A DNA stretch of 64,000 bases from Ailurus styani (Eukaryota > Chordata > Mammalia > Carnivora > Ailuridae). Below, in pieces: positions 22,196 to 33,035 of this stretch. Both the position numbers and the translations under genes were made by a program. The notes beneath the pieces were generated by a model. The model saw only the letters and a list, made by a program, of their open reading frames with translations, had not been told where the DNA came from and ran no database searches. How positions within the stretch are numbered: position 1 is the first letter of the stretch; each line of letters opens with the position of its first letter. The stretch lies in NCBI GenBank assembly GCA_002007465.1, contig LNAC01001210.1, forward strand, positions 186,001-250,000. Direction: 5' to 3'.

Positions 22196-22795
22196 CTGAT
22201 TATTGCCACAGGTGTATTGTATAGAGATGTTAGACCATCTTGGAGTTTGGTTTTCCCTGGCTATCTGGTTTGACATTATTTTGTCTGGGTCTTTTTTGCA
22301 TAATTTTCCAATGGATTGACTCCTTTTTCCACAGGCAGGCAGCTTTCCATCCTGCCCAATTTCCCTCCCATCATCAGCACTTCCTCAATATCTGCATTTC
22401 TTTCCTGAGGTATTCTCTGTGTAACTATGTTCTGTAAATCATTCCCTTGTCCTCAGCCTTCTCTGAATTCCTGGATTATTTGTCATCTGTACCTATCACC
22501 AGATGCGTAGTTACCTTTAGTTCTTTCTTATTGCCCATGTTTGGATTTTTTTTCTTTCAGAAATGTCTTTATTGTTGTTTCTTTAGACACTTATCTGGAT
22601 GTATTTCAATATGGTTTGCGTATCTTTTTATTTTATTTTATTTTGATTTTTTTCATGATAAGTGTACTCTTTAATTCCCATCACCTATTTCACCCATTTT
22701 GAAAAACTACTCTGAGTAAGGAATTATGTGAGACTCTTGCTGCAGTCATGGTGTAGTTGCAGAACTGAACCTTGAATAATGACATTTATTGGTAT
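22196..22795. other. Unassigned pyrimidine-rich DNA
   Basis: T/C-rich stretch with overlapping open frames (22240-22437 and 22447-22674) rich in Phe and Leu, as expected of pyrimidine-rich DNA. No domain recognised. Confidence 0.4.
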
Positions 22796-22799
22796 TAAA

Positions 22800-23128
22800 C
22801 AGGGACTGGCAACCTGTGGCCCATGAACCAAATTCAGCCTGAGTAATATCCTATTTGACTTTTTTTGCATGATTTGAGGGCAAAGAATGTTTTTTACATT
22901 TTTAAGTGGTTTTAAAAATCACAATATTATTTCATGACATGTGATAAGTATTTGAAGTCCAAATTTCATTATCCATAAGTTAGAACAAAGCCATGTTCAT
23001 TCATTACATGTTGTCTGTGTTTGTTTTTATGCTACAGTGGCAAGGTTGAGTACTTTTGTCATAACCCTCATGGCCCACAAAGCCTAAAATAGTTGCTAAG
23101 TTGGTATCTTGCCCTTTATAGAAAAAGT
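22800..23128 (+). mobile_element. hAT-like DNA transposon remnant
   Basis: It opens 'GGGACTGGCAACCTGTGGCC', continues through 'CCATGTTCATTCATTACATG' and 'GCTACAGTGGCAAGGTTGAG', and closes with 'GGCCCACAAAGCCTAAAATA' and 'GCCCTTTATAGAAAAAGTTT'. This is a familiar non-autonomous hAT-type family, and the same family occurs at 62.14-63.12 kb. I do not claim the exact subfamily. Confidence 0.7.
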
Positions 23129-24815
23129 TTTCTTTATACTCCTGGCATAAAACAAGATAGGAGACCAAAAAAAAAAAAAAAGTCATTTAGGGGAAGATAT
23201 GAGGATAGAGGCAGAATTCCTTTCCTGCTACTTTTTATTCCTTCTCTCACCCTCCTATTCCCCAGTAAGTTCTGTCTCTCCTTTTCTTGCATGTACCCCC
23301 TACTGCACCCCACCTCCATATTCACAGACACATGTATATTGTGAAAAAAGAAACACAAAGTCTCATTTTTATGAGAGTTTGGTTTATGGTTGCTCTTAAT
23401 TTTTAAAATTATATTTTCCCTTATTGTTTTAAATCTGGAGTTTGGACCATCTGGGAACAAAACCTGGGGACCTCAGTATTAGGCTCTCCATTTGGCAACA
23501 GCTAAAAGTAGTGCTAAGACCAGTCAAGAGGAGTGAGACTGAAAATGAAGCTTTGTTGGCCTGTCTTGGGATATTTGGACCAGATCCGACAGTTGGAGCA
23601 CCATTTTTGACCATTGTGCTGGGAATCATGTTTTGTTCCACTGTACAGAAAACCTTCAGGGGTTAAACTCCTACCAGTTTTTTTTGGGGGGGGACAACAA
23701 CACAAAACTAGGGGCTCAATTTGGAGGAGAAACTGAAACTGATTCAAACAAGATTTCATTAACTAATTTGGGGAGCATTTGGAGCTGTTCTGAGCTATAC
23801 AATTACTTCTTTTCTCATCTTCACTGGCACTCTGAGAATCAGATCACCTGGGGAAAGCAGATTTAAAAAATTCCAGATGGTGTGTGCGATGCTCCAGCTG
23901 TGGAGAATCTCTCCCAGTCAGGCGATCTGCCTTTCTGCCGGAACCCTCTAAAACTGTGCTGCCCATTTGTCATGCTTCTCCAATTGCAGCCTTCTGGATA
24001 GCTTCTCTTTGCCGTGTCCGACTCTTCCTTGCCAGTTTTTATCATCCCCCTCCATGAGCTAATGTAGTAACATCTCTTCATTGGCTATAAATCCATAGAA
24101 GAACCTGATATAAAATATGGTTTTGTGAAGGATAATTGGAAAACATCTGTTTTTTTACCCATAAGTTTCACTGTTCACTTGTCTCATATGACGACGTGAC
24201 TGTTTGTGCATGTGTGAAAAAGAAAAGAAACAGGAAGAGGGGAGGGAAAGGCTAGCTTGAGGGTGAGCAAAAAAGAATTCATGCATGTGTTTTTGTAGCC
24301 AGCTGGACAAAATAAGTTCATCTCCATGTCGGCTGGATTAGAATCCTGGGTTAATGTTGAGAAAAATCAGTCTCACTGACTTGAATGACCTTGATGGGGC
24401 TACCAAAGAAGTGATTGCTTTTGGGTTGGTCCTGGTTATTATTTTGAGATAAGTTTTGTCTGTAGTTATTGCTAGCTTATGGTGACAAGGCTTGAAATCT
24501 TATGGACAACTTTTTGTCTTCAGAGTGTTTAGGTGGGGTTTCCTTGGAAGGTGAACACTGTGGGAAGGTGAAGAGAAGAAGGAGATAACAGGAGACACAC
24601 CATACTTGTTATGTCTTTTCATAGTTGATATGCCTTTCCTAATCTGTAGAATATTAAGTGAGTAAACTTTGGAAACTTTCATTTTAGCTATTATAGTCTA
24701 TAATTGGATTCATGTAAGGTGTATGGGTCATTGAGTTTTATTTTACTTGGTATTTGGTACCTTTTGAAGTCTAGATGGAAAGTTACATAATTCAGCAGGA
24801 ACTAAAATTTTTTTA
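23129..24815. other. Unassigned DNA with several short open frames
   Basis: Moderately GC-balanced. An A run lies at 23167-23181 and a G run at 23685-23693. Overlapping open frames occur on both strands between 23429 and 23866 (up to about 80 codons), but none shows a domain, a signal peptide or a family I know. It could be old transposon DNA or a degraded pseudogene. Confidence 0.35.
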
Positions 24816-24819
24816 TATT

Positions 24820-25062
24820 GTCATTTGAAAAATTGAATAAAATTTATACATGATAAAATGCAAAAGATCTGAAGTATACAATTTGATTGCTTTTGATAAA
24901 AGTATGCACCTTAACCATCACCTTAAACAGGATCTAGAACATTTCTGTCATCTAGAAAGTCCCCCTTTCCAGTCCATCCACACCTTATAAGGCAACTACA
25001 TTCTAATTTTATAGATTATTTTGCTTGTTCTTGAACTTTGTATATACTGTTTAGTGTCTAGA
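24820..25062 (-). mobile_element. Ancient L1M 3' end, minus strand
   Basis: 'ATAAAATGCAAAAGATCTGA', 'CTTAACCATCACCTTAAACA', 'CATTTCTGTCATCTAGAAAG', 'GCTTGTTCTTGAACTTTGTA' match the L1M 3' end in antisense. It abuts the young L1 at 25063. Confidence 0.7.
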
Positions 25063-25338
25063 TTTTTTTTATTGTGTTATGCTAGTCACCATACAGTACA
25101 TCATTTTTTTTTGATGTAGCGTTCTAAGGTTCATTGTTTATGCATAACACCCAGTGCTCCATGCAATACGTGCTCTCCTTAATACCCATCACCAGGCTCA
25201 CCCATTCCCCCAACCCCCTCCCCTCCATAACCCTCAGTTCATTTCTCAGAGTCCACAGTCTCTCATGGTTCATCTCCCCATCTGATTTCCCCCTCTTCAC
25301 TTTTTCTTTCTTTCTCCTAAGGTCCTCCCTGTTATTCC
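25063..25338 (-). other. L1 3'UTR
   Basis: This follows the ORF2 stop. It holds the G-rich tract (C-runs on plus at 25201-25233), the conserved motif complementary to 'CAATGAACCTTAGAACGCT', and a terminal A tract. The same 3'UTR type is found at 48.60-48.84 kb. Confidence 0.85.
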
Positions 25339-28300
25339 TTATGTTCTACATATAAGTGAAACCATATGATAATTGACTTTCTCTGCTTGACTTATTTCAC
25401 TCAGCACAGTCTCCTCCAGTTCCATCCATGTTGATGCAAAAGTTGGGTATTCCTTTCTGATGGCTGAGTAATATTCCATTGCATATATGGACCACATCTT
25501 CTTTATCCATTTGTCTGTTGAAGGGCGTCTCAGCTCTTTTCACAGTTTGGCTATTGTGGACCTTGCTGCTATGAACATTGGGATACATATAGCCCTTCTT
25601 TTCACTATACCTGTATCTTTGATGTAAATACCCAGCAGTGTAATTGCTGGGTCATAGGGTAGGTCTATTTTTAATTTTTTGAGGAATCGCCACACTGTTT
25701 TCCAAAGTGGCTACACCAACTTGCATTTCCACCAACATTGTAAGAGGGTTTCCCTTTCTCCACATCCTCTCCAACATTTGTTTTTTTCCTATCCTGTTGA
25801 TTTTGGCCATTCTAACTGGTGTAAGGTGGTATCTTAATGTGGTTTTGATTTGAATTTCCCTGATGGCTAGTGATGATGAACATTTTTTCATGTGTCTGTT
25901 AGCCATTTGTATGTCTTCTTTGGAGAAGCGTCTGTTCATGTCTTCTGCCCATTTTTTGACATGATTATCTGTTTTTTGGGCATTGAGTTTAAGAAATTCT
26001 TTATAGATCTTGGATATCAGCCCTTTGTCTGTAGTGTCATTTGTGAATGTCTTCTCCCATTCCATGGGTTGTCTCTTTGTTTTGTTGACTGTTTTTTTTG
26101 CTGTGCAGAAGTTTTGTTATCTTGATGAAGTCCCAAAAGTTCATTTTTGCTTTTGTTTCCTTTGCCTTTGGAGATGTGTCTTGAAATAATTTGCTGTGGC
26201 TGATGTTGAAGAGGTTACTGCCTATGTTCTCCTCTAGGATTTTGATAGATTCCTGTTTCACATTGAGGTCTTTCATCCATTTTGAGGTTATCTTTGTGTA
26301 TGGTATAAGAGAATGGTCAAGTTTCATTCTTCTATACATAACTGTCCAATTTTCCCAGCACCATTTATAAGAGACTGTCTTTTTTCCACTGGATATTTTT
26401 TCCTGCTTTGTCGAAGATTATTTGACCATAGAGCTGAGGGTCCATATCTGGACTCTCTACTCTGTTCCATTGGTCTATGTGTCTGTTTTTGTGCCAGTAC
26501 CATGATGTCTTGGTGATCACAACTTTGTAGTAAAACTGAAATCAGGCGACGTTATACTCCCAGCTTTGTTTTTCTTTTTCAACATTTCCTTAGCAATTTG
26601 GTGTCTTTTCTGTTTCCGTACAAATTTTAGGATTGTTTGTTTTAGCACTTTGAAAAATGCCAGTGGAATTTTGATTGGGATGGCATTGAAAATATAGATT
26701 GCTCTGGGGAGTATAGACATTTTAACAATGTTTATTCTTCTGATCCATGAGCATGCAATGCTTTTCCCTCTTTTTGTGTCTTCTTCAATTTCTTTCATGA
26801 GTATTTTGTAGTTCCTCAAGTACAGATCCTTTACCTCTTTGGTTAGGTTTTCTTTTTTTGTTTTTTTTTTTTTAAGATTTTATTTATTTATTTGACAGAG
26901 AGAGATCACAAGTAGACAGAGAGGCAGGCAGAGAAAGAGGAGGAAGCAGGCTCCCTGCTGAGCAGGCAGCCCGATGCGGGCCTCGATCCCAGGACCCTGA
27001 GATCATGACCTGAGCCGAAGGCAGAGGCTTTAACCCACTGAGCCACCCAGGTGCCCTCTTTTGTTAGGTTTATTCCAAGGTATCTTATGGTTCTTGGTAC
27101 TATAGTAAATGGAAAAGATTCTCTAATTTCCCTTTCTATATTTTCATTGGTAGTATGTAAGAAAGCAGCTGGTTTCTGTGGATTGATTTTGTATCCTGCC
27201 ACATTACTGAGTTGCTGTATGAGTTCTAGTAGTTTGGGTGTGGAGTCTTTTGGGTTTTCCATATAAAGTATCATGTCATCTGTGAAGAGAGAGAGTTTGA
27301 CTTCTTCTTTGCCAATTTGAATACCTTTTATTTCTTTTTGTTGTCTGATTGGTGTTTCTAGGACTTTTGGTACTATTTTGAACAACAGTGGCAAGAGTGG
27401 GCATCTTTGTCGTGTTCCTGATCTCAGTTGGAAGGCTGTAAGTTTTTCCCCATTGAGAATGATATTCGCTGTGGGTTTTTCGTAGATAGATTTTATGAAG
27501 TTGAGGAATGTTCCCTCTATCCCTATACTTTGAAGAGTTTTAATCAGGAACGGATGCTGTATTTGGTCAAATGCTTTTTTCTGCATCAGTTGAGAGGACC
27601 ATGTGGTTCTTCTCTCTTCTCTTATTGATTTGTTCTATCCCATTGATTGATTTGTGAATGTTGAACCACCCTTGCATCCCAAGGATAAATCCCACATGGT
27701 CATGGTGGATAATCTTTTTAATGTACTGTTGGATCCTATTAGCTAGGCTCTTGTTGAGAATCTTGGCATCCATATTCATCAGGGATATTGGTCTGAAATT
27801 CTCCTTTTTGATGGGGTCTTTGCCTGGGTTGGGGATCAAGGTAATGCTGGCTTCATAGAAAGAGTCTGGAAGTTTTCCTTATGTTCCTATTTTTTGAAAT
27901 AGCTTCAGGATAATTGGTATTATTTCTCCTTTGAATGTTTGGTAGAATTCCCCAGGGAATCTGTCAGGTCCTGGACTCTTGTTTTTTGGGAGGTTTTTGA
28001 TCACTGCTTCAATCTCGTTATTGATATTGGTCTATTGAGGTTGTCAATTTCTTCCTGTTTCAGTCTTGGAAGTTATAGTTTTCCAGGAACATATCCATTT
28101 CTTCTAGGTTGCTTAACTTTTTGGCATATAACTGTTGATAATTGTTTCTGATGATTGTTTCTATTTCCTTGGTGTTAGTCATGATTGCTCTCCTTTCATT
28201 CATAATTTTGTTAATTTGGGTCCTTTCTCTTTTCTTTTGGATTAATTTGGCCAGTGGTTTATCAATCTTATTAATTCTTTCAAAGAACCAGTTTCTAGTT

Positions 28301-29368
28301 TCATTGATGTTTTACTGTATCTCTAGTTTCTAACTCATTGATCTCTGCTCTAATCTTAATTATTTCCCTTCTTGTGCATGGGGTTGGCTTAATTTGTTGT
28401 TGATTTTCTAGTTCCTTAAGGTGTAAAGAGTTGGTGTATTTGGGATCTTTCCATTTTTTTGAGTGAGGCTTGAATGGCTATGTATTTTCCCCTTAGGACT
28501 GCCTTTGCCGTGTCCCATAGGATTTGGACTGATGAGTCTACATTCTCATTGGTTTCCATGAATTGTTTAAGTTCTTCTTTGATTTCCTGGTTGATCCAAA
28601 CATTCTTGAGCAGGATGGTCTTTAGCTTCCAAGTGTTGGAATTCCTTCAAAACTTTTTCTTGTTGTTGAGTTCCAGTTTCAAAGTATTGTGGTCTGAGAA
28701 TATGCAGGGAATAATCTCCATCTTTTGGTGTAGGTTGAGCCCTGATTTGTGACCCAGTATGCTGTCTGTTCTAGAGAAAGTTCATGTGCGCTTGAGAAGA
28801 ATGAGTATTCTGTTGTTTTAGGGTGGAATATTCTGTATATATTTATGAGGTCCATCTGGTCCAGTGTGTCATTCAAAGCTCTTGTTTCTTTGTTGTTTTT
28901 CTGCTTAGATGATCTGCCTATTGCTGAGAGTGACGTGCTAAGATCCCCAACAATTAATGTATTCATATCAATATGTCCCTTTATTTTGTTTAACAGTTGA
29001 CTTATGTAGTTGGCTGCTCCCGTGTTGGGGGCATAAATATTTACAAGTGTTCTTCTTGGTGGATAGACCTTTTAAGAATGATGTAGTGTCCTTCTGTATC
29101 TCTGAACAGTCTTTAGCTTAAAATCTAATTTATCTGATACGGGAGTCACTACCTCAGCTTTCTTTTGAGGCCCATTAGCATGATAGATGGTTCTCCATCC
29201 TTTCACTTTCAGTCTGGTTGTATCTTTAGGTTCAAAATGTGTCTCTTGTAGACAGCATATGGATGGGTCCTGTCATTTTATGCAGTCTGCAACCCTGTGC
29301 CTTTTTATGGGACCACATAGGCCATTCACATCCAGAGTGATTATTGAAAGGTAAGTCTTTCTTGACAT
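25339..29368 (-). pseudogene. L1 ORF2 (endonuclease / reverse transcriptase), broken
   Basis: It once encoded the L1 ORF2 protein, which nicks target DNA and reverse-transcribes the L1 RNA at the nick. The start ATG is at 29368-29366 and the stop at 25341-25339. Without the SINE and its duplication the length is about 1,270 codons, normal for the family. The N-terminal endonuclease is readable (NTLIVGDLSTSLS at about 28.96 kb); the family's GDFN-type catalytic Asn reads as Ser here. A frame change follows it. The reverse transcriptase spans about 27.84-27.05 kb, with a frameshift in an A6 run at 27575-27580. The catalytic motif, normally FADD, reads FTDD. The frame is then cut by a SINE at 27054-26851. 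The Cys-containing C-terminal region resumes at 26.8-25.34 kb with further stops. Confidence 0.93.
26851..27054 (-). mobile_element. CAN-SINE inserted in L1 ORF2
   Basis: A complete SINE in the same orientation as the host L1. The target duplication is CCTCTTTGGTTAGGTTT (26834-26850) and CCTCTTTTGTTAGGTTT (27055-27071), 16 of 17 identical. Removing one copy and the SINE restores continuous L1 alignment. The SINE therefore postdates the L1. The open frame 26906-27586 fuses reverse transcriptase residues to SINE translation and is not a real protein. Confidence 0.98.
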
Positions 29369-29446
29369 GTTGCCGGTGAACTCCTTGTTTCTATACATTG
29401 TCTCTGTAACTTTCTATTCTATGTCACTCTTAGATTCTTTCTTCTT

Positions 29447-30339
29447 TTATAGAATCCCTCTTAATATTTCTTGTAGTTCCAGCTTGGTGGTCACATAATC
29501 TTTTAGACCTTGCCAGTCTTGGAAGCTCTTTATCTCTCCATCCATTCTGAATGTCAGCCTTGCTGAATAAAGGATTCTTGGCTGCATGTTCTTCTCATTT
29601 AGTGCCCTGAATATGTCTTTGCAGCCCTTTCTGGCATGTCAGGTTTCTGTGGACTGGTCTGACGTTATTTTGATGGTCCTTCCTCTGTATGTAAGGAATT
29701 GCTTCCCCCTAGCTGCCCTTAAGATCTCCTATCTGAATTTATGATTCGTGAATCTCACAATTAAGTGTCTGGGGGTCTTTCTAGACTTGTTGATCTTGGG
29801 AGGTGTCCTCTCTTCCTCTAGGACCTGAACACTTGTTCCATTCTGCAGATTAGGGAAATTTTCTTCCAGTCTTTATCAACTATATCTTCTAGTCTTTTCT
29901 CTTTCTCCACCCCCTCAGAGATCCCAATAATTCTGAAATTGGAACGTTTCATGGCATCATTTATTTCCCTAATTCTGTTTTCATGGCTTCTAAGTTGTTT
30001 GTTTGTTCTAGGCCTCCTCCTGATCCTGCTTTTCTGTCAGCTTGTTTTCTAGATTACTAATTTGATCTTCTGCTTCAGTTATCCTAGCTGTTAAAGAGTA
30101 TTTAGTTTAGATTGGATCTCTTTGATAGTATTTTTAACTTCTGCCAGGTCAGCTCTCACTTCCGCAGTTAGAGATTCTATATTGCCACTAATGGTCTTCT
30201 CCAACTTAGCAATTGCCTGGACAATTTTTACCCTGAATTCCATTTCTGACATATTGTTTATGTCCATATCCAATAGTTCTGTGGCCGAGGTCACAGTCTC
30301 TACATTTTTCTTCTGTTGGGTGTTCCTCCTCCTAGTCAT
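29447..30339 (-). pseudogene. L1 ORF1 (RNA-binding coiled-coil protein), broken
   Basis: The remains of the L1 ORF1 protein, which trimerises and coats L1 RNA. The start ATG is at 30339-30337 (MTRRRNTQQKK...), and a coiled-coil-like segment rich in Glu, Leu, Ile and Lys follows at about residues 30-80. The frame stops at about 30.09 kb instead of continuing for roughly 300 codons. The expected terminal stop (TAA, plus-strand TTA at 29447-29449) is still present in another frame. An in-frame extension upstream to 30387 is 5'UTR sequence without a family-typical start. Confidence 0.88.
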
Positions 30340-32191
30340 TTTGGTGAGAGATGGTTGAGGGTATGTATAGCTGAATATATCAACCATGATCCAGTGAAGC
30401 TGCCCCTTGGAAAGTTTCGGAGCAATTGGAAGTCATCACCAAAAAGAAAGAAAAAGAAAAAAAGAGAGGGGAAAAAAAAAAAAGAAAAGCCAGCCAAAAA
30501 GAAACCAAAAGCCAAAAAAAGAAAAGCCAGTCCCAAAAGTAAGATTTATAACGTACATAAACCAAAATGAGGAAACAAAAAGACTGACAAAAGTAAGAGA
30601 CAAAAAAGAAAAAAGAAGAAAAACCCAGCCAAAATGAACCCCAAGAATAAGATTTATATGGTACAAAAACAAATACACAGAAACACTGACAGAAGAATAA
30701 GATGATGTGGACAAAGAAGGTTATTTCAGTACTTCATGGGTGTATATTGTTATCTTTGTTAAAGGACTCAACTTTCCAGAGATAAAGGGAAATTAAAACT
30801 GGCTTATATAGGGGTAGTATTGAATAGGGAAAAAGGATTACCTTGAAGCTTATATCTATCTATATATATATTGAAAAGAAAACAAGAAAAAGAAACCCAA
30901 GTGTATGTATGAAAAAAGTCCAAGTTAAAAAGTTATTATGTAGTATGTTGTATTAAATATCAAGTTGTAATGGTAAGTAGGTGAAAAAAAACAAAAGAAG
31001 AATCGTGAGAATGAATTAAAAAAAAGTTGTATCTATGAAATATACAGGTTTGGGGGCAATACCTGGGGCTTAATATATTGTTTTACCCTGATGTTGGGGT
31101 TTTATAGTTTTATGGGGACCCTGTGGTTATTGTCCTCTTGTTCTTTTGGCTTGTCTTTTGGGGGAGGGGTCTGCCACATTGTGTTTCAGTCAGTCTTGCT
31201 TGGGCTGAGTTGCCCTGCCCCCTATCAAGGGGCTGGGTTCCCTGGAAACCGGTTTTTCAGATTTTTGTTCTCTGGAGGTTTTTGTTCTTTGGTGGCTTTT
31301 TGTGGCTTTTCAGAGGGCTAGTGGAAAAAGTAAACTTGTTCTCACCCAGTCCTTTGCCTCAGAGAGGAGCCTCAGTTTGCTCCCCGCTGGATGGTCCAGA
31401 ACATACAGACTCCCCCTCTGCAATCTCCACTGAACACTGCAACCTCTCACAGGTAGTGTACACTCCCAGCCACCATTTCAGTGGTCGCCTGAGGCCCCTG
31501 CTTGTCTCTGCACCCCTGTGCCACTAAAACTGCAAGTGATATTGTTCTGGGGGAGCCAGATCCTGGTGGCTGCTGCTGCCGGGACTGCTATCTGGGGTCC
31601 ACATCCACAACCCGGCAGTGGTGCAGGTTGTGGAAGGCTGCGGGTTCAGAGATCCCCTGGCTGGCACCCACACCAGGTTCTCTCAGGAGCAGGCAGAGGT
31701 GCGCCCAGCCCAGGCGGTAGTGCAAGGGGAGGAAAGCCACAGGCCCAGGGACCTCAGACTGGGGCCCCTGTCAGGCTCTATCAGGCATGGGTGGTCACTG
31801 GCTGTGACTGTCCTGGGACCATGGGCTTAGGATCATGCCCATGGCCTCCCGATTCCGCCAGTTGCCCCTTTTGCTCTTTTTGAGTGCTTTAACCAGATTC
31901 CAAGTTAATGCTGGTCCCCAAGCACAGGGCACTTTCGTATTGGGGTATTACTTTCCAGTGGGTCGCTTCTGGTGGCTCCCTCCCCCTTCTGTTTATCCTC
32001 CGATAGTCTGAGCACTCCCACCCCGCTTTACCTCTCCACTGATGATCTCCTGCCTCCGTAGAGATCCAGAATTGTATAATCTTACATCTCAGGCTGATTT
32101 CGTGGGTGCTCAGAGTGCTCTGGTAGACATTTAGCCCCCTTCAGGGGACCTGTTGAAAGAGGGACTCCTCCTTCTCCGCCAACTTGCCCCC
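30340..32191 (-). promoter_or_regulatory. L1 5'UTR / internal promoter region
   Basis: About 1.85 kb upstream of ORF1. The distal part (31.1-32.19 kb) is the most GC-rich DNA in the window, and L1 5' regions carry an internal promoter (family knowledge). The part next to ORF1 (30437-30715) is a long pyrimidine tract on the L1 sense strand. Lys-rich or Phe-rich open frames there (for example 30316-30637) are translations of this tract only. Confidence 0.8.
30437..30715 (+). repeat. Polypurine tract in L1 5'UTR
   Basis: On the plus strand it is mostly A and G with few interruptions (runs such as AAAGAAAGAAAAAGAAAAAA). It lies about 100-380 bp upstream of the ORF1 start on the L1 sense strand, as a pyrimidine tract. 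Confidence 0.85.
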
Positions 32192-32915
32192 TGTTCCTCC
32201 CTAAATAGATTATTGTGTAAATTATTGTATGTAGCTCTTTCATCTTCTGTCTATGGACTGAATCAATGTTGCATGAATAATTAGAAGAACGTATTATTAA
32301 AAAAAAGTTGTGCCAGTAGGCACTTTGTCATGTTGGCAAGCCTACATGGCTCTTGTGTGACTTGCCTGGGAAATGATTGGCAAGGCTAGAATGGCACACT
32401 GTATTTCACTAATGCCAAATTAGGATCTTTTACTACAGATCACTGAGCAACCTGTATCACCATGTTGTTGTTGTTGTTGTTGTTGTTTTGACAGGATTCC
32501 CATGAAGAGTATGTACATTTACTCTTTCTGTTTGGTTGTAGTAGATGGGGAATGATAATTTTCCTGATGAGCTGTCCAGATACGTGGCTTTGTGAAACCT
32601 CAAGTACGTGTGAAATAGAATTTATATGTCTTCTTTCTGACTTGTACTATTCATGGGAAAGGGTTTCTGGTATGTTAGCCCAACATATTCTGTTTTTTTC
32701 TTTCTGATAATAGCATTTCTTTTACCATCCCACTTCTTCGGAGAACCCTAATGTCATTTATATGGGACATGCAATCTTTGTGCTCTTTGCCTATCTTTCT
32801 GATCCACACCCCATCTTTCTCACCCCAGGTTAGAAATGTGGTGCCAAATTACCACAGCGATTAGTTCAAGCATAGGCCAGGATATGAGTAAGACCAAATA
32901 AATTTTTCTCCAGAA
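32192..32915. other. Unassigned DNA with GTT microsatellite
   Basis: No gene or named repeat other than the (GTT)8 run at 32464-32487. Confidence 0.45.
32464..32487 (+). repeat. (GTT)8 microsatellite
   Basis: Eight uninterrupted GTT units followed by TTG. It is likely to vary in length between individuals. Confidence 0.95.
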
Positions 32916-32919
32916 TATT

Positions 32920-33035
32920 TCTCTTCAGCTTAGACCATGAGCTTCTAAGGCAAGATCCATGTTTTGCTCACCATTGCACCCTCTGTACCAAGCACAGATC
33001 TGGAAAAATGTATATGAATGTTGAATAGAATGAGT
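32920..33035 (+). mobile_element. L2-like 3' end
   Basis: 'GACCATGAGCTTCTAAGGCA', 'CCATGTTTTGCTCACCATTG', 'CACCCTCTGTACCAAGCACA', 'TGAATGTTGAATAGAATGAG' match the L2 3' terminus in sense. Confidence 0.65.

Larger units (their letters stand above)
25063..32191 (-). mobile_element. Full-length L1 LINE, inactivated, minus strand
   Basis: A 7.1-kb element; about 6.9 kb remain after removing a nested SINE and its duplication. From 5' to 3' on the minus strand: a terminus reading GGGGGCAAGTTGGCGGAGAA at 32191, a GC-rich 5'UTR of about 1.85 kb, ORF1 (30339-29447), an inter-ORF gap of about 80 bp, ORF2 (29368-25339), a 3'UTR of about 276 bp and a short A tail (T8 on plus, 25063-25070). These lengths fit mammalian L1. 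Both ORFs are broken by frameshifts and stops, so it cannot mobilise itself. I could not identify a clear target-site duplication: TAGATT occurs near both ends (25059-25064 and 32206-32211) but may be chance. Confidence 0.95.

Noticed and set aside
23429..23866. Overlapping frames on both strands, possible processed pseudogene
   Set aside because: No recognisable protein, no poly(A) tail in the right place and no target duplication, so not called.
26906..27586. 226-codon minus-strand frame, the longest in the window
   Set aside because: An L1 reverse transcriptase segment fused by chance to SINE sequence; listed only as part of the broken L1 ORF2.
30316..30714. Lys-rich (plus) and Phe/Leu-rich (minus) open frames
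   Set aside because: Both are read-outs of the polypurine/polypyrimidine tract in the L1 5'UTR.
31091..31883. GC-rich segment with frames up to 134 codons, resembling a CpG island or exon
   Set aside because: It lies within the L1 5'UTR, immediately inside the element's 5' terminus at 32191.
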